This document shows positions 37,401-45,676 of a stretch of DNA of 64,000 nt, in pieces (position 1 is the first letter of the stretch; the number at the start of each line of letters is the position of its first letter). The notes beneath the pieces are model-generated. The model made no database searches. It was not told where the DNA came from and saw only the letters and a program-made list of their open reading frames with translations. The position numbers and the translations under genes were made by a program. Source of the stretch: Gluconobacter cerevisiae (GTDB lineage: Bacteria > Pseudomonadota > Alphaproteobacteria > Acetobacterales > Acetobacteraceae); NCBI RefSeq assembly GCF_015244675.1, contig NZ_JABCQO010000001.1, forward strand, positions 62,001 through 126,000, read 5' to 3'.

Positions 37401-37983
37401 CCGGCGCACGGGCCAAACCATCTTCCATCGCCTCGCGCAGGGCCAGCGTCGTATCCGTCTCTTCCATCAGCGTGAAATGCGGATCGACCGACGCCTCCAG
37501 CGGAAAACGCCGCAAGAGCGACTGACAGAACGCATGGATCGTCTCGATCCGCAGCCCACCCGGCAGATCCAGCACGCACAGGAACAGGGCGCGCGCCCGG
37601 GCCCGGGTCTCGTCCGTGTTCGGAACGTCAAGACTTTCGAGTTCCGCGCCCAGCGTCGCATCCGGCAGCGAGACCCAGCTTCCCAGCTTCTGCTGAAGGC
37701 GGTTGGCCATCTCGGCAGCGGCGGCCTTGGTGTAGGTCAGACACAGGATACGCGACGGATGCGCGCCATCGGCCAGAATGGTGTCGCCGTCTTCGGTCTG
37801 GACGTAAAGCGGCAGCATGAGCCGCAGCAGACGGTCGATCAGCAGCTTGGTCTTGCCCGACCCCGCCGAGGCCGAGACGAACACCGAAGCGCGCGGATCA
37901 GACGCCTGACGCTGTGTGCGGTCGGCGGCGGCAATGACTTCGTCGCGAGTGATGGGACGGAAAACGGGAGGCATGTCGTTCAT
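34408..37983 (-). CDS. addA: Double-strand break repair helicase AddA
   Basis: AddA is the UvrD-like helicase-nuclease subunit of the AddAB complex (the RecBCD counterpart). ATG 37983 overlaps the addB stop (ATGA) and gives 1191 residues. Walker A is [19 protein letters not shown], and [18 protein letters not shown] is motif Ia. [10 protein letters not shown] carries the Walker B pair and [15 protein letters not shown] is motif [23 protein letters not shown] and [17 protein letters not shown] are motifs V and VI. The C-terminal nuclease has [14 protein letters not shown]. The neighbourhood supports the alphaproteobacterial AddAB type. Confidence 0.96.
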   Translation of the reverse strand: MNDMPPVFRPITRDEVIAAADRTQRQASDPRASVFVSASAGSGKTKLLIDRLLRLMLPLYVQTEDGDTILADGAHPSRILCLTYTKAAAAEMANRLQQKLGSWVSLPDATLGAELESLDVPNTDETRARARALFLCVLDLPGGLRIETIHAFCQSLLRRFPLEASVDPHFTLMEETDTTLALREAMEDGLARAPELAANVAGTVGLDDFFKRIRTLNMEESRARPLLERWGILPDSVVSAYRKALKAGQEGIEDLENLACRPPKEDDLRAGLRDALGSATVSGRVFIEQMLAWLGTEPAERLLTLWTQCLLTKDGGPRKVNGIVGKASQAAVPWIAALLEDEAQRLLDLQTRLKSLRLVLLNRALLGLAAPMLTSFQEGKSARGLVDYNDLIQETRNLLRDPGAAWVLYKLDGGIDHLLLDEVQDNSGLQWEIAGALTSEFFAGEGAWEMGPRPRTIFAVGDYKQSIYGFQGAQPEEFHHWRNEFADRVRNAGLLWRDPELNVSFRSVPPVLSFVDAVFSQPLAAHGLLQEGEKTLRPHVSARPGQGGRVELWPLVPVVQGEDDDEGLTPWRAPSANTGQRSAPQRLAEALAEWIDQQIGRPPQPGQAPLTAGDVLILVPRRSPFLRSLIRALKSRNVPVATLVRVGLTQQVAVRDLMTLCAALLLPQDDLTLASVLTSPLGGLTDDSLMALATRNGTTHALGPKGQPLWTVLRERHRERADWRAAWEMLSTLYARVDYASPYRLLAETLGQHGGRTRLLRRLGPEAAEPVDELLTAALRYEGLHPPSLQGFLHWLEASEITSKREAESDLGAVRVMTVHGSKGLQARLVVMPDTLSKPPPGSDFLWEEAGALELPLWVPKKDMGTDITATLSERDAEKARAESNRLLYVALTRASDWLVICGAAGKREPVETSWYRQCEAGFRQLANARSESLDLGWEGERLVLEEERTLAPVAFRAEDAEPPCATLPDWMGRAPDWKPFIAQREDAMTRPLAPSRPDGAEFGELPAARSPLELLAGRSTPVREQAMRRGTMIHRLLQLLPETPVAEREAVALRWLSRRALGLTETEIQRLAGQVLGVLSHPDLAPLFAPGSRAEQPISGVSDGRVVLGQVDRLRIGDGEIWICDYKTNRNPQLRADRTPVIYLRQMAAYRAVLAQLHPGYDIHCSLVWTEGPAVVTLPATLLDQVRSGV

Positions 37984-40900
37984 TCGCCCTCTCCTTCCGC
38001 ATAGGCCGCACGCCATTCATCCACGCGGGCAAGCTGCGCGTAATCCGTATAGCGCGGCACATGTCCGGCCCAGGGCTGGGAACGGTAGGGCTGATCGGGG
38101 TTATCGTATTCGTCTACGAGGGCCCGGAGTTTGTCCATCGCCCCGGCAATCAGGGTCGGCGCATCCGTGTAAGAGCGTGCACCCGGCACTTCGCTTTCCT
38201 TACCCGCCTCATCGCCACCGGTCAGATGCCAATAGAGCAGTTTCTTCGTATCCACCGCCGGAACATCCCTGAACGCACCTTTCGCCAACAACGCACCTTC
38301 GAGCACAAGCTGGACGGACCAGCCTTCCGCGACATTTTTGCCGCTTGGCGGCTGGCCGGTTTTGTAATCGAAGACCGTCGCCAGACCATCGGGCCCGATA
38401 TCGATCCGGTCCGCACGCCCCCGCAGCTCGAATGGCGCGAAAGCGGCTTCAAGACGGAAAGACGCCGTCACTTCCACAAACCGCCCCTGCGACAGACCAC
38501 TGTCTTCCATGTCCCGCCGGTAAGCGGCTTCCTTCTCCGCCACCCAGTCCGCAATCCGGGCCAGACGCGGCCCCCACCAGTTCACGAGGGCCGGACGCAT
38601 ATTGGCCTTGCCCAGTTCCTCGGCAAACACACGTCGCAGAATAATGCTCGCATTGGCGGGCCAGCGCTCCGGGAAATCGCGCAGAACGCGTTCCATCGCC
38701 TCATGCACGATCATGCCGAAATCGGCGTGTTCCGCGCCTTCCTCCAGCGGCTTGAGCGCCCGGAGTTTCAGGACGTGCTTGGCATAGATCGCGTACGGGT
38801 CCTGCATCCACGTCTCGATTTCGGTAATGCTGAGCCCCCGTGGCCGCAGAGCAACGGGCGGCCGGGGTTCGGGCGGCGCAACCGCTTCGGCACCTGCCAG
38901 CGGCTGATCCAGACAGCGCTGCCAGTCCAAGGCGGGATGCACCGGCAGGCTCTGCGACCGGCCGCCGAGAAACGCCTCCATCCGCACCATCCAGCGTGCC
39001 GGAACGCCTGGTGCACCCTCACGTCGGGCCGAACTCGCGAACACGGCCTCCTTCGACGCCAGAATGGTCGAGACGAAATCATGCGCGCTCACACCCGTCT
39101 GCCGCTCCGGCGAAGGCAGACCAACCCGCACCCGCATCGGGCGACTCAGCCACGGTCCCGGATCGGTCGCAGGCGGCCAGACGCCCTCGTTCAGCCCTCC
39201 CAGCACTACGACATCGAACGCCAGAAGCCGCGCTTCCAACACGCCGAGAATCGAGACGCGCGGATGCGCCAGTTCCACACCGCCGCGATGCGCGCGCAGA
39301 CCCGTCAGCATCTGCCCGGCCATGGACGTGTTGAGAAACGAATCCAGATGCGTCAGACGCTGCGGCGGCAGAATGCCGGTATTGACGATCAGCGCCGCCA
39401 AATGCCGCGACAGCGCCTCACCATCCTCACCAAGCCACAAACGCGCGCCCGGATGACGTGGCTCCTCCTCCTCCGGAGCGTCCAGTTCTTCCGCCGTGGC
39501 CGCCAGAGCCTCCGCCGTGTGGATCAGGCATTCGAGCAGTTCCGGCAGCGGAATGGCCCCCTCAATAGACAAAAGCGGATCAAAGGCCCGCTCGATCCGC
39601 GCGATGAAGGCGGCAGGGCCTTCCGGCTCGTCCGGGGCATCCGCGCTGGCGCCGTGGTCGGGGGCGTGTTTCTTCTGCGTATAGTCGTGCAGCGCGGCTT
39701 TCAGTCCGGCGATACCGGGCGCAGGAGCAGGTCCACGCAACAGGAGCCGTTCCAGCCGCCGGGCGGAAGCGTGACAATCCCCCGGCGTGCGCCCCAGAGC
39801 GGCGAGCGGATGTTTCAGAACGGAAAGCAGCGCAACGGGAGAAAGCTGCGCTTCGGCAGCGGTCGCGATCAGACGCAGAAACACAGCCGCTGGCGTCTGG
39901 GACAGGGACTCGCCCGCGCTGTCATCAGCATGGATGCCGAAACGCAGAAGCTCGGTCCCCACACGCTGCGCCAGCGCCCGATCCGGCGTGACGAGGGCGC
40001 AGGTCTTCCCGGCTTCGGACACGACATCGCGCAGGATCAGCGCAATAGCCTGCGCCTCCTGCTGCTGGTCCTGCGCGGGAAGGATGGACAGCCTGTCGAT
40101 ATCGCGCGGGCGGCTGTCCTGCCCCCAATGCGCGATCCCCTGCTCCGGCAGCAGCACTTCGCGTAACATCAGTTCACGCCCGCGATCCCGGCCGCCATCC
40201 CAGTCCGTCAGTTCTTCCCGGGCCAGCCCCAGATCCGTCAGGATTTCCTTCAGACCCGCCTGTGGGTGCGACGGCGGCAAAGCAGCCCAGATGTCGTCCG
40301 CCATGCCCAGATCCACGCCCGGCAGGATCACAAGCCCGGCAGGAAGCCGCGCCACCACGGCCAGCACATCCGATACCGCCGCAGACCCGTCCGCAAATCC
40401 CACGCCCCAGACGGGCGTGAGCGGCGGCTTTTCTTCCCAGGCGCGGGCCTGCGCCTTTAGCCGTGCGATCTGCCGCGCCACCGGGTTGCACAACCCTTCC
40501 TCTTCCAGCCATTTCGGCCAGACGGCTGTGACGATTTCCAGAAATTTCAGCGTCTGCTGCCAGTGGTCGGAAAACCGCTCCTCCACCGCATCCGGGAGAC
40601 TCTCGGCCAGATCGACACCGCTGCGCTCGGCCTCGTCCATCAGGTCCGCCAGCGCCTTGGCAAGCGGCCAGGCCCGGTCGATCCCCTTGGTGCTGTCCAC
40701 ACCGACACTCACGAGCGGCGTCTGAAGGATCAGCATCGACAGCACGGCCAGACGCCGCTGCGGCTCCACGGCCGGAGGCAACAGGACGTCGATCCCGATA
40801 GAGGCCAGAGCGTCCTCATCCACGTCATTGATGGCGACGATACGCGGCAGAAGTGCCGCCTGCGTGTCCAGAACCCGCAGGAAGGCTTCCATCAGCGCAC

Positions 40901-41033
40901 GGCCCGCGCGACGGCTGGGAACGAGGATCAGGCCCGGACCATCTGTTCCAGCAGCCGGATCACGCTCCAGCCATTCCTGCGCCACACGATCCAGAAACGG
41001 CTCCGTGCCCGCAATGGTGACGACGCCGCTCAT
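37980..41033 (-). CDS. addB: Double-strand break repair protein AddB
   Basis: The 1017-residue partner of AddA is a helicase-like scaffold with a C-terminal RecB-type nuclease (GLATVFDYKTGQPPSG, about 910-925; GMIVHEAMERVL near 790 as the exonuclease domain start). The N-terminus (GPGLILVPSRRAGRALMEAF) aligns with the P-loop position of Bacillus AddB but shows no GxxGxGKT, so ATP binding there is unlikely. The four-Cys iron-sulfur cluster of Firmicutes AddB is also not evident. Both traits agree with the alphaproteobacterial family. It overlaps both tsaE upstream and addA downstream by four bases. Confidence 0.95.
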   Translation of the reverse strand: MSGVVTIAGTEPFLDRVAQEWLERDPAAGTDGPGLILVPSRRAGRALMEAFLRVLDTQAALLPRIVAINDVDEDALASIGIDVLLPPAVEPQRRLAVLSMLILQTPLVSVGVDSTKGIDRAWPLAKALADLMDEAERSGVDLAESLPDAVEERFSDHWQQTLKFLEIVTAVWPKWLEEEGLCNPVARQIARLKAQARAWEEKPPLTPVWGVGFADGSAAVSDVLAVVARLPAGLVILPGVDLGMADDIWAALPPSHPQAGLKEILTDLGLAREELTDWDGGRDRGRELMLREVLLPEQGIAHWGQDSRPRDIDRLSILPAQDQQQEAQAIALILRDVVSEAGKTCALVTPDRALAQRVGTELLRFGIHADDSAGESLSQTPAAVFLRLIATAAEAQLSPVALLSVLKHPLAALGRTPGDCHASARRLERLLLRGPAPAPGIAGLKAALHDYTQKKHAPDHGASADAPDEPEGPAAFIARIERAFDPLLSIEGAIPLPELLECLIHTAEALAATAEELDAPEEEEPRHPGARLWLGEDGEALSRHLAALIVNTGILPPQRLTHLDSFLNTSMAGQMLTGLRAHRGGVELAHPRVSILGVLEARLLAFDVVVLGGLNEGVWPPATDPGPWLSRPMRVRVGLPSPERQTGVSAHDFVSTILASKEAVFASSARREGAPGVPARWMVRMEAFLGGRSQSLPVHPALDWQRCLDQPLAGAEAVAPPEPRPPVALRPRGLSITEIETWMQDPYAIYAKHVLKLRALKPLEEGAEHADFGMIVHEAMERVLRDFPERWPANASIILRRVFAEELGKANMRPALVNWWGPRLARIADWVAEKEAAYRRDMEDSGLSQGRFVEVTASFRLEAAFAPFELRGRADRIDIGPDGLATVFDYKTGQPPSGKNVAEGWSVQLVLEGALLAKGAFRDVPAVDTKKLLYWHLTGGDEAGKESEVPGARSYTDAPTLIAGAMDKLRALVDEYDNPDQPYRSQPWAGHVPRYTDYAQLARVDEWRAAYAEGEGE

Positions 41034-41479
41034 GGGTTCAGTCCTGTCAGACGGTCAGCAGGCCAGCCCGTCAGTTCCACGAGGCGGGAGTCCTCGGTAT
41101 TTCCGGGAGAAAATGTGAGATGCAGCGCCCCTTCCGGCAGCAGGTCTTCCGCCCGCTCCGGCCATTCGACCAGCATGATCCCTTCGCACGCCTCGTCCCA
41201 CGCCAGTTCATGCAACGCATCCGGCCCGTTCAGTCGCCACAGGTCATAATGATGAACCGTTCCTTTGGGCGTCTCGTAAGGCTGAACAAGCGCGAAACTG
41301 GGGCTCGGCACCTCCATCTGTGGGTCCTGCGCCAGATGGCGCAGGAAGGCGCGGGAGAACGTGCTTTTCCCGGCCCCGAGACCGCCTGAAAGGGCAAGGC
41401 AGTCTCCGGGGCCACAACGGTCGGCAATCAGGGCCGCCAGAGTTTCGGTCGCAAGCTGGTCATCGAGGCGTATCTGCAT
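41030..41479 (-). CDS. tsaE: tRNA t6A biosynthesis ATPase TsaE
   Basis: TsaE works with TsaB and TsaD to make N6-threonylcarbamoyladenosine in tRNA. Walker A is ALSGGLGAGKSTFSRAFL; SPSFALVQPY, VHHYDLWRL and IMLVEWPERAEDLLP are the other family motifs. ATG 41479 (MQIRLDDQ) gives 149 residues, the standard length. The stop overlaps the addB ATG. Confidence 0.96.
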   Translation of the reverse strand: MQIRLDDQLATETLAALIADRCGPGDCLALSGGLGAGKSTFSRAFLRHLAQDPQMEVPSPSFALVQPYETPKGTVHHYDLWRLNGPDALHELAWDEACEGIMLVEWPERAEDLLPEGALHLTFSPGNTEDSRLVELTGWPADRLTGLNP

Positions 41480-41532
41480 GGCGCCAATGTGGACCCGACG
41501 CCCCTGTGCCAGCAAGAGCGTTCGAGAGCCGG

Positions 41533-42612
41533 TCAGCGACTGCCGTTCTGGAGAAGCTCCATCCAGCGTGCCATGACGGGACCTTCCTGAAACGCCGCGG
41601 CCCGCAGCCGGGCCGCCTCCGACATGGCCTGACGTCGTTCGGGTGCGCGCATCAGCTCCAGCAGGGCAACGGCCAAAGCTTCCGGCTCTTCCGGCGGGAC
41701 CAGCAACCCGGTCTCGCCGTCGCGCACGATCTCCGCAGGCCCCGTCTCACAATCGAACGCCACGACCGGCACCCCCGCCGACAGGGCCTCAAGCAGGACC
41801 ATCGGCAACCCTTCATAACGCGAAGAGGCCACGAACAGGGCAGCGCGGGCATAATCGGCGTCGATGCCTCCGATAGCTGGCGCAATCGTCACGCGATGCA
41901 ATCCTTCCGCCTGTTGCAGCAGGGCATCACGATCCGGCCCATCCCCCCGGATCAGAAGATCCCAGCCCATGCTCGCCGGGTCCTGCTCCACGATCCGCCA
42001 GGCCCGCAGCAGCAGGTCATAGCCCTTCTGCTCCGTCAGACGTCCCGCCGCCAGCACCAGCCGGGACTCTGATGGATAGAGGCGCTCCGTCACAGGAGGC
42101 GCCATGTTCGGAATGGCGGTCAGCCGGGCACGGACCGTCGTCCCCTCGCGCCACAACGCTATGTCCCGCTGCGTCAGGACAACCACATCATCGGCCCAAC
42201 GCGCGGCGATCTGCCGCCCCCAGACCCGTTTGCGACGATCAAGCGTCACGTTGAAATTGAAATGCTCCCACACCACGCAGCGCACACCCGCCAGCTTCGC
42301 GGCCGCCACGCCATAGAGCGCATGGGTGGACTCCACGACCACCAGCGTGTCGATCTTCTCCCGTTTCAGGAAACGCGACAAACGCCAGACGATGCGAAAC
42401 CACGAATTGAAAATCTTTACCGGCTGGTCGAACAGCGCGGTCAGGGGAATGTCAGGCGACAGGGGAAAGGCCGGAGCGCCCGCGCCGACCAGTTCCACGA
42501 GCCGCACGTCGCAGCCCTGGCGCACCAGCCCGTTCATGACAGCACAGGCCGAACGTTCCGTCCCGCCGAGGCCCTTCAGGTCCTGAATTACAAACGTATA
42601 TCGTACGTTCAA
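41533..42612 (-). CDS. GT4-type glycosyltransferase
   Basis: The 359-residue GT-B enzyme has the acceptor-side GLGGTERSACAVMNGL at 14-29, the hinge VLAAGRLTEQKGYDLLLRAW, and the donor site SRYEGLPMVLLEALSAGVPVV with E-x7-E. It ends without a transmembrane segment, so it probably works at the inner face of the membrane. The start is TTG at 42612, behind GGGGTAGGG; no nearby ATG is in frame. It precedes tsaE by 53 nt and may be co-transcribed. Target glycan is unknown; capsule, LPS core or exopolysaccharide are all possible. Confidence 0.88.
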   Translation of the reverse strand: MNVRYTFVIQDLKGLGGTERSACAVMNGLVRQGCDVRLVELVGAGAPAFPLSPDIPLTALFDQPVKIFNSWFRIVWRLSRFLKREKIDTLVVVESTHALYGVAAAKLAGVRCVVWEHFNFNVTLDRRKRVWGRQIAARWADDVVVLTQRDIALWREGTTVRARLTAIPNMAPPVTERLYPSESRLVLAAGRLTEQKGYDLLLRAWRIVEQDPASMGWDLLIRGDGPDRDALLQQAEGLHRVTIAPAIGGIDADYARAALFVASSRYEGLPMVLLEALSAGVPVVAFDCETGPAEIVRDGETGLLVPPEEPEALAVALLELMRAPERRQAMSEAARLRAAAFQEGPVMARWMELLQNGSR

Positions 42613-42653
42613 TGCCCTACCCCAAGCCCTTCAAACCGATTATGAAACAGATC

Positions 42654-43676
42654 ATGACGACTGCACCCCACACCCTCAACACCGATGTCGCAATTGTCGG
42701 CGCCGGTCCGACCGCCCTCTTCGCCGCGTTCGAATGTGGCATGCTCAAACTGTCCTGCGTCCTGATCGACGCCCTCGACAGTGTCGGCGGACAATGTGCG
42801 GCGCTCTATCCGGAAAAACCGATCTACGACATTCCGGCCCATCCCGCCATCGAAGGCGGCGCGCTGATCGAGGCCCTCGAACAGCAAATCGCCCCGTTCG
42901 ACGTGCCCCGTCTGCTGGGCTCGCGGGTCGAGACGCTGGAAGGCCATCGCGGGGATTTCACGCTGAAAACCGCGCGCGGCGACATCATCCGCGCCAAGGC
43001 CGTCATCATCGCCGCCGGTGCCGGTGCGTTCGGCCCGAACCGCCCACCGCTCGACGGGCTCGAAGCCTATGAACGCACGGGCGCGGTGCAGTATTACGTC
43101 AAGAAGCGCGCCGACTTTACCGGCAAGCGCGTCGTGGTCGCGGGCGGCGGCGATTCTGCGCTGGACTGGGCGCTGTCCCTCTCCGATGTCGCCGAGAAAA
43201 TCTATCTGCTGCATCGCCGGGACCGCTTCCGTGGCGCGCCCGAGACGCTGTCTCGTATCGAACAGCAGATTGAGGCCGGGAAGATCGAGAAGGTCGTGCC
43301 CTATCAACTCCATGCCCTGCACGGCACGGAGGGCGTCCTTTCCACCGTGGAAGTCACGACCCTTGAAGGCGCATCGCGGCATATCGAAGCCGATGCGCTT
43401 CTGCCGTTCTACGGACTGTCCACCGATCTGGGGCCGATCGCGCTCTGGGGGCTGGACACGCATCGCAACACCGTCCCCGTCACCCCGGCCACGCTGGAAA
43501 GCAGCACGCCGGGCATTTTCGCGATCGGGGACGTGGCGACCTATCCGGGCAAGCTGAAGCTGATCCTTCAGGGCTTCTCCGAAGGCGCCATGGCAGCTCA
43601 TGCCATCCATGCCATCGTTCATCCCGACACGGCCCTGCATTTCGAATATTCCACCAGCAAGGGCGTTCCGGGCTAA
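42654..43676 (+). CDS. Ferredoxin/flavodoxin-NADP+ reductase, thioredoxin-reductase-like type
   Basis: The 340-residue FAD enzyme has VAIVGAGPTALFAAFECGML (FAD), the DSVGGQCAALYPEKPIYDIP signature of type-2 FNRs (no CxxC redox site, unlike thioredoxin reductase), VVVAGGGDSALDWALSL (NADPH) and TPGIFAIGDVATYPGKLKLI. It would pass electrons between NADPH and ferredoxin or flavodoxin. ATG 42654 (MTTAPHTLN) fits family length. Met codons at 42612 and 42642 would add 14 or 4 residues, and the first coincides with the start of the divergent glycosyltransferase. Confidence 0.9.
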   Translation: MTTAPHTLNTDVAIVGAGPTALFAAFECGMLKLSCVLIDALDSVGGQCAALYPEKPIYDIPAHPAIEGGALIEALEQQIAPFDVPRLLGSRVETLEGHRGDFTLKTARGDIIRAKAVIIAAGAGAFGPNRPPLDGLEAYERTGAVQYYVKKRADFTGKRVVVAGGGDSALDWALSLSDVAEKIYLLHRRDRFRGAPETLSRIEQQIEAGKIEKVVPYQLHALHGTEGVLSTVEVTTLEGASRHIEADALLPFYGLSTDLGPIALWGLDTHRNTVPVTPATLESSTPGIFAIGDVATYPGKLKLILQGFSEGAMAAHAIHAIVHPDTALHFEYSTSKGVPG

Positions 43677-43762
43677 CGGCGCAGGACACAGTTTCTCGTG
43701 GCGCTGAGCCGATTACGGTCAGTTCAGGGCGGTTCTACAGACGACAACACAGCAGGACAGAT

Positions 43763-45013
43763 ATGAAAGTCATCGTCATGGGCGCCGGAGTGATCGGCGT
43801 TACAACGGCCTGGTATCTCGCTCAGGAAGGCCATGAAGTCGAAGTCATCGACCGCCAGCCGGGTGTGGGTCTGGAGACGTCTTTCGCGAATGCAGGACAG
43901 GTTTCTCCCGGCTATTCGACCCCTTGGGCCATGCCGGGCCTGCCGCTCAAGGCCGCGAAATGGATGTTCGAAAAGCATAGCCCGCTCGTCGTGCGCCCGC
44001 GCTTCGATACGGCCATGTTCCGCTTCATGGGCGAACTGCTCATGAACTGCACGGAAAAAGCCTACGACATCAACAAGGGCCGGATGCTGCGGATTGCGGA
44101 ATATGCCCGCGACCGTCTCGACGCCCTGCGCGCCGAGACCGGCATCACCTATGACGGTGCCCAGAAGGGCCTGATCCAGCTTTTCCGCACGGACAGTCAG
44201 GTCGAATATGCCGCCGAAGACATGCGCCTGCTGGCGGAAAGCGGCGTCGAACACAAGCTGCTGACCGTGGACGAAATCCTCGCCCGCGAGCCCGGCCTCG
44301 CCCATGCGCGACACCTGCTCAAGGCCGGTCTGCTGCTCCCCGGCGACCAGACGGGCGATGCCCATCTCTTCACGCGTCGTCTGGCCAAAATGGCCGAGGA
44401 AAAGGGCGTGAAGTTCCATCTCGGCGTTACGATCGAGGCTCTTGAAGCCGCCAGCGACGCCATCGTCAGCATCCGCACCAGCGCAGGACGCATGACGGCG
44501 GACCGCTATGTTCTGGCACTCGGCAGCTATTCTCCGCGCTTCCTCAAGCCGCTGGAACTGCGTCTGCCGATCTATCCGGTCAAGGGCTACTCCCTGACCA
44601 TGCCGATCACGGACGAAAGCCGCGCCCCGGTTTCGACCGTCAATGACGAGACCTACAAGGTCGCCATCACGCGTCTGGGCGATCGCATCCGCATCGGCGG
44701 GACGGCGGAGCTGAACGGCTTCAATCTGCGCCTCAGCCCGGATCGTCGCGAGACGCTGGAACTGTCCTTCAGCGAAATGTATGGCGGCGGGGACCTGTCC
44801 TCCGCGAAATACTGGACCGGCCTGCGCCCCTGCACGCCGGACGGTACACCGATCGTCGGGCCTTCCCCGCGTTACGGCAATCTGTGGCTCAACACCGGTC
44901 ACGGCACGCTGGGCTGGACCATGACCGCAGGCTCCGGCCAGATCGTCGCTGACCAGATCTCCGGTCGCCAGACGGCCATTCCGTCGCTCGACCTGTCGCT
45001 CGACCGCTACTGA
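43763..45013 (+). CDS. dadA: D-amino acid dehydrogenase, small subunit type
   Basis: The 416-residue FAD protein oxidises D-amino acids (mainly D-Ala) to keto acids and feeds the respiratory chain. Signatures: VIVMGAGVIGVTTAWYLAQE at the N-terminus, FANAGQVSPGYSTPWAMPG, PVKGYSLTMPI, and the C-terminal YWTGLRPCTPDGTPIVGPSP and NTGHGTLGWTMTAGSG. AGGACAGAT immediately precedes the ATG. It stands 86 nt after the FNR gene and ends in a terminator; no alanine racemase gene lies alongside. Confidence 0.95.
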   Translation: MKVIVMGAGVIGVTTAWYLAQEGHEVEVIDRQPGVGLETSFANAGQVSPGYSTPWAMPGLPLKAAKWMFEKHSPLVVRPRFDTAMFRFMGELLMNCTEKAYDINKGRMLRIAEYARDRLDALRAETGITYDGAQKGLIQLFRTDSQVEYAAEDMRLLAESGVEHKLLTVDEILAREPGLAHARHLLKAGLLLPGDQTGDAHLFTRRLAKMAEEKGVKFHLGVTIEALEAASDAIVSIRTSAGRMTADRYVLALGSYSPRFLKPLELRLPIYPVKGYSLTMPITDESRAPVSTVNDETYKVAITRLGDRIRIGGTAELNGFNLRLSPDRRETLELSFSEMYGGGDLSSAKYWTGLRPCTPDGTPIVGPSPRYGNLWLNTGHGTLGWTMTAGSGQIVADQISGRQTAIPSLDLSLDRY

Positions 45014-45060
45014 TACAGTCCGTCCGTAAGCCAGCACGGTTTACGGACGCTCCAGAGCAC

Positions 45061-45096
45061 AAAAAAGGGGGTCTGCCATGAGCAGACCCCCTTTTT
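45061..45096. terminator. Bidirectional intrinsic terminator between dadA and the His/Lys-rich gene
   Basis: GGGGGTCTGC and GCAGACCCCC form a 10-bp stem with a 5-nt loop, flanked by six A on the left and five T on the right. It serves dadA on the plus strand and the convergent gene on the minus strand. Confidence 0.93.
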
Positions 45097-45134
45097 GCTT
45101 TCCGCAGGTCTTCAGAAGAACCGGCGAAAATACC

Positions 45135-45428
45135 TCAGTTGGACGGCGCAGCGTCTTCAGTCGGCGCGGCATCCGTCGCAGCGGACGTCTTCTTGTGATG
45201 CTTGTGCTTGTGATGATGCTTCTTGCCGGAATGCTTCTTCTTGGGCGTCTCGGCTTCAGCAGCCGGAGCGGCTTCTGCAGGAGCGGCCGGAGCTGCGGCT
45301 GCAGGGGCCGGAGCTTCAGCGGCCGGTGCAGCAGGAGCCGCCGTCGTAGCAGGATCGGCGAATGCCGGAGCGGCCGTCAGAGCCAGAGCAGAAACGGCGG
45401 CGATCAGGGACAGATTGAAAAGACGCAT
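45135..45428 (-). CDS. Exported Ala/Pro-rich protein with His/Lys-rich tail
   Basis: From ATG 45428 the protein has 97 residues with a clear signal peptide (MRLFNLSLIAAVSALALTAAPAFA). The mature part is a low-complexity Ala/Pro/Glu stretch followed by KKKHSGKKHHHKHKHHKK, eighteen residues with seven His, and an acidic end. The His cluster could bind divalent metals in the periplasm; that is inference. I do not recognise a family. Met codons at 45446 and 45497 are further upstream; ATG 45428 is preferred for its signal peptide. Coding is supported by the bidirectional terminator right behind it. Confidence 0.62.
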   Translation of the reverse strand: MRLFNLSLIAAVSALALTAAPAFADPATTAAPAAPAAEAPAPAAAAPAAPAEAAPAAEAETPKKKHSGKKHHHKHKHHKKTSAATDAAPTEDAAPSN

Positions 45429-45611
45429 CTGGAAACGAGGCTCCATAACAGAATAAAGACCGATCACATTCAGACGGTCTGAAGTGGTCTCGTCCATGAC
45501 GTTATCATTCCCGCTTCGTACGGTCGCGCATTAACTTTATGAAATTTCAGTCTCTTACGCGTGCAGTGTGCGAATACGCCTCAATTCAGACAAAGTCCCT
45601 CATCGCCCATA

Positions 45612-45650
45612 GAAAAAGGCGTGTCCCGAACGAACGGAACACGCCTTTTC
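45612..45650 (-). terminator. Intrinsic terminator after typA
   Basis: AAAAGGCGTGT pairs with ACACGCCTTTT; on the minus strand it runs into TTTTTC, 27 nt after the typA stop. Confidence 0.93.
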
Positions 45651-45676
45651 TTGAAATCCACCCTGAAATGGACGGC

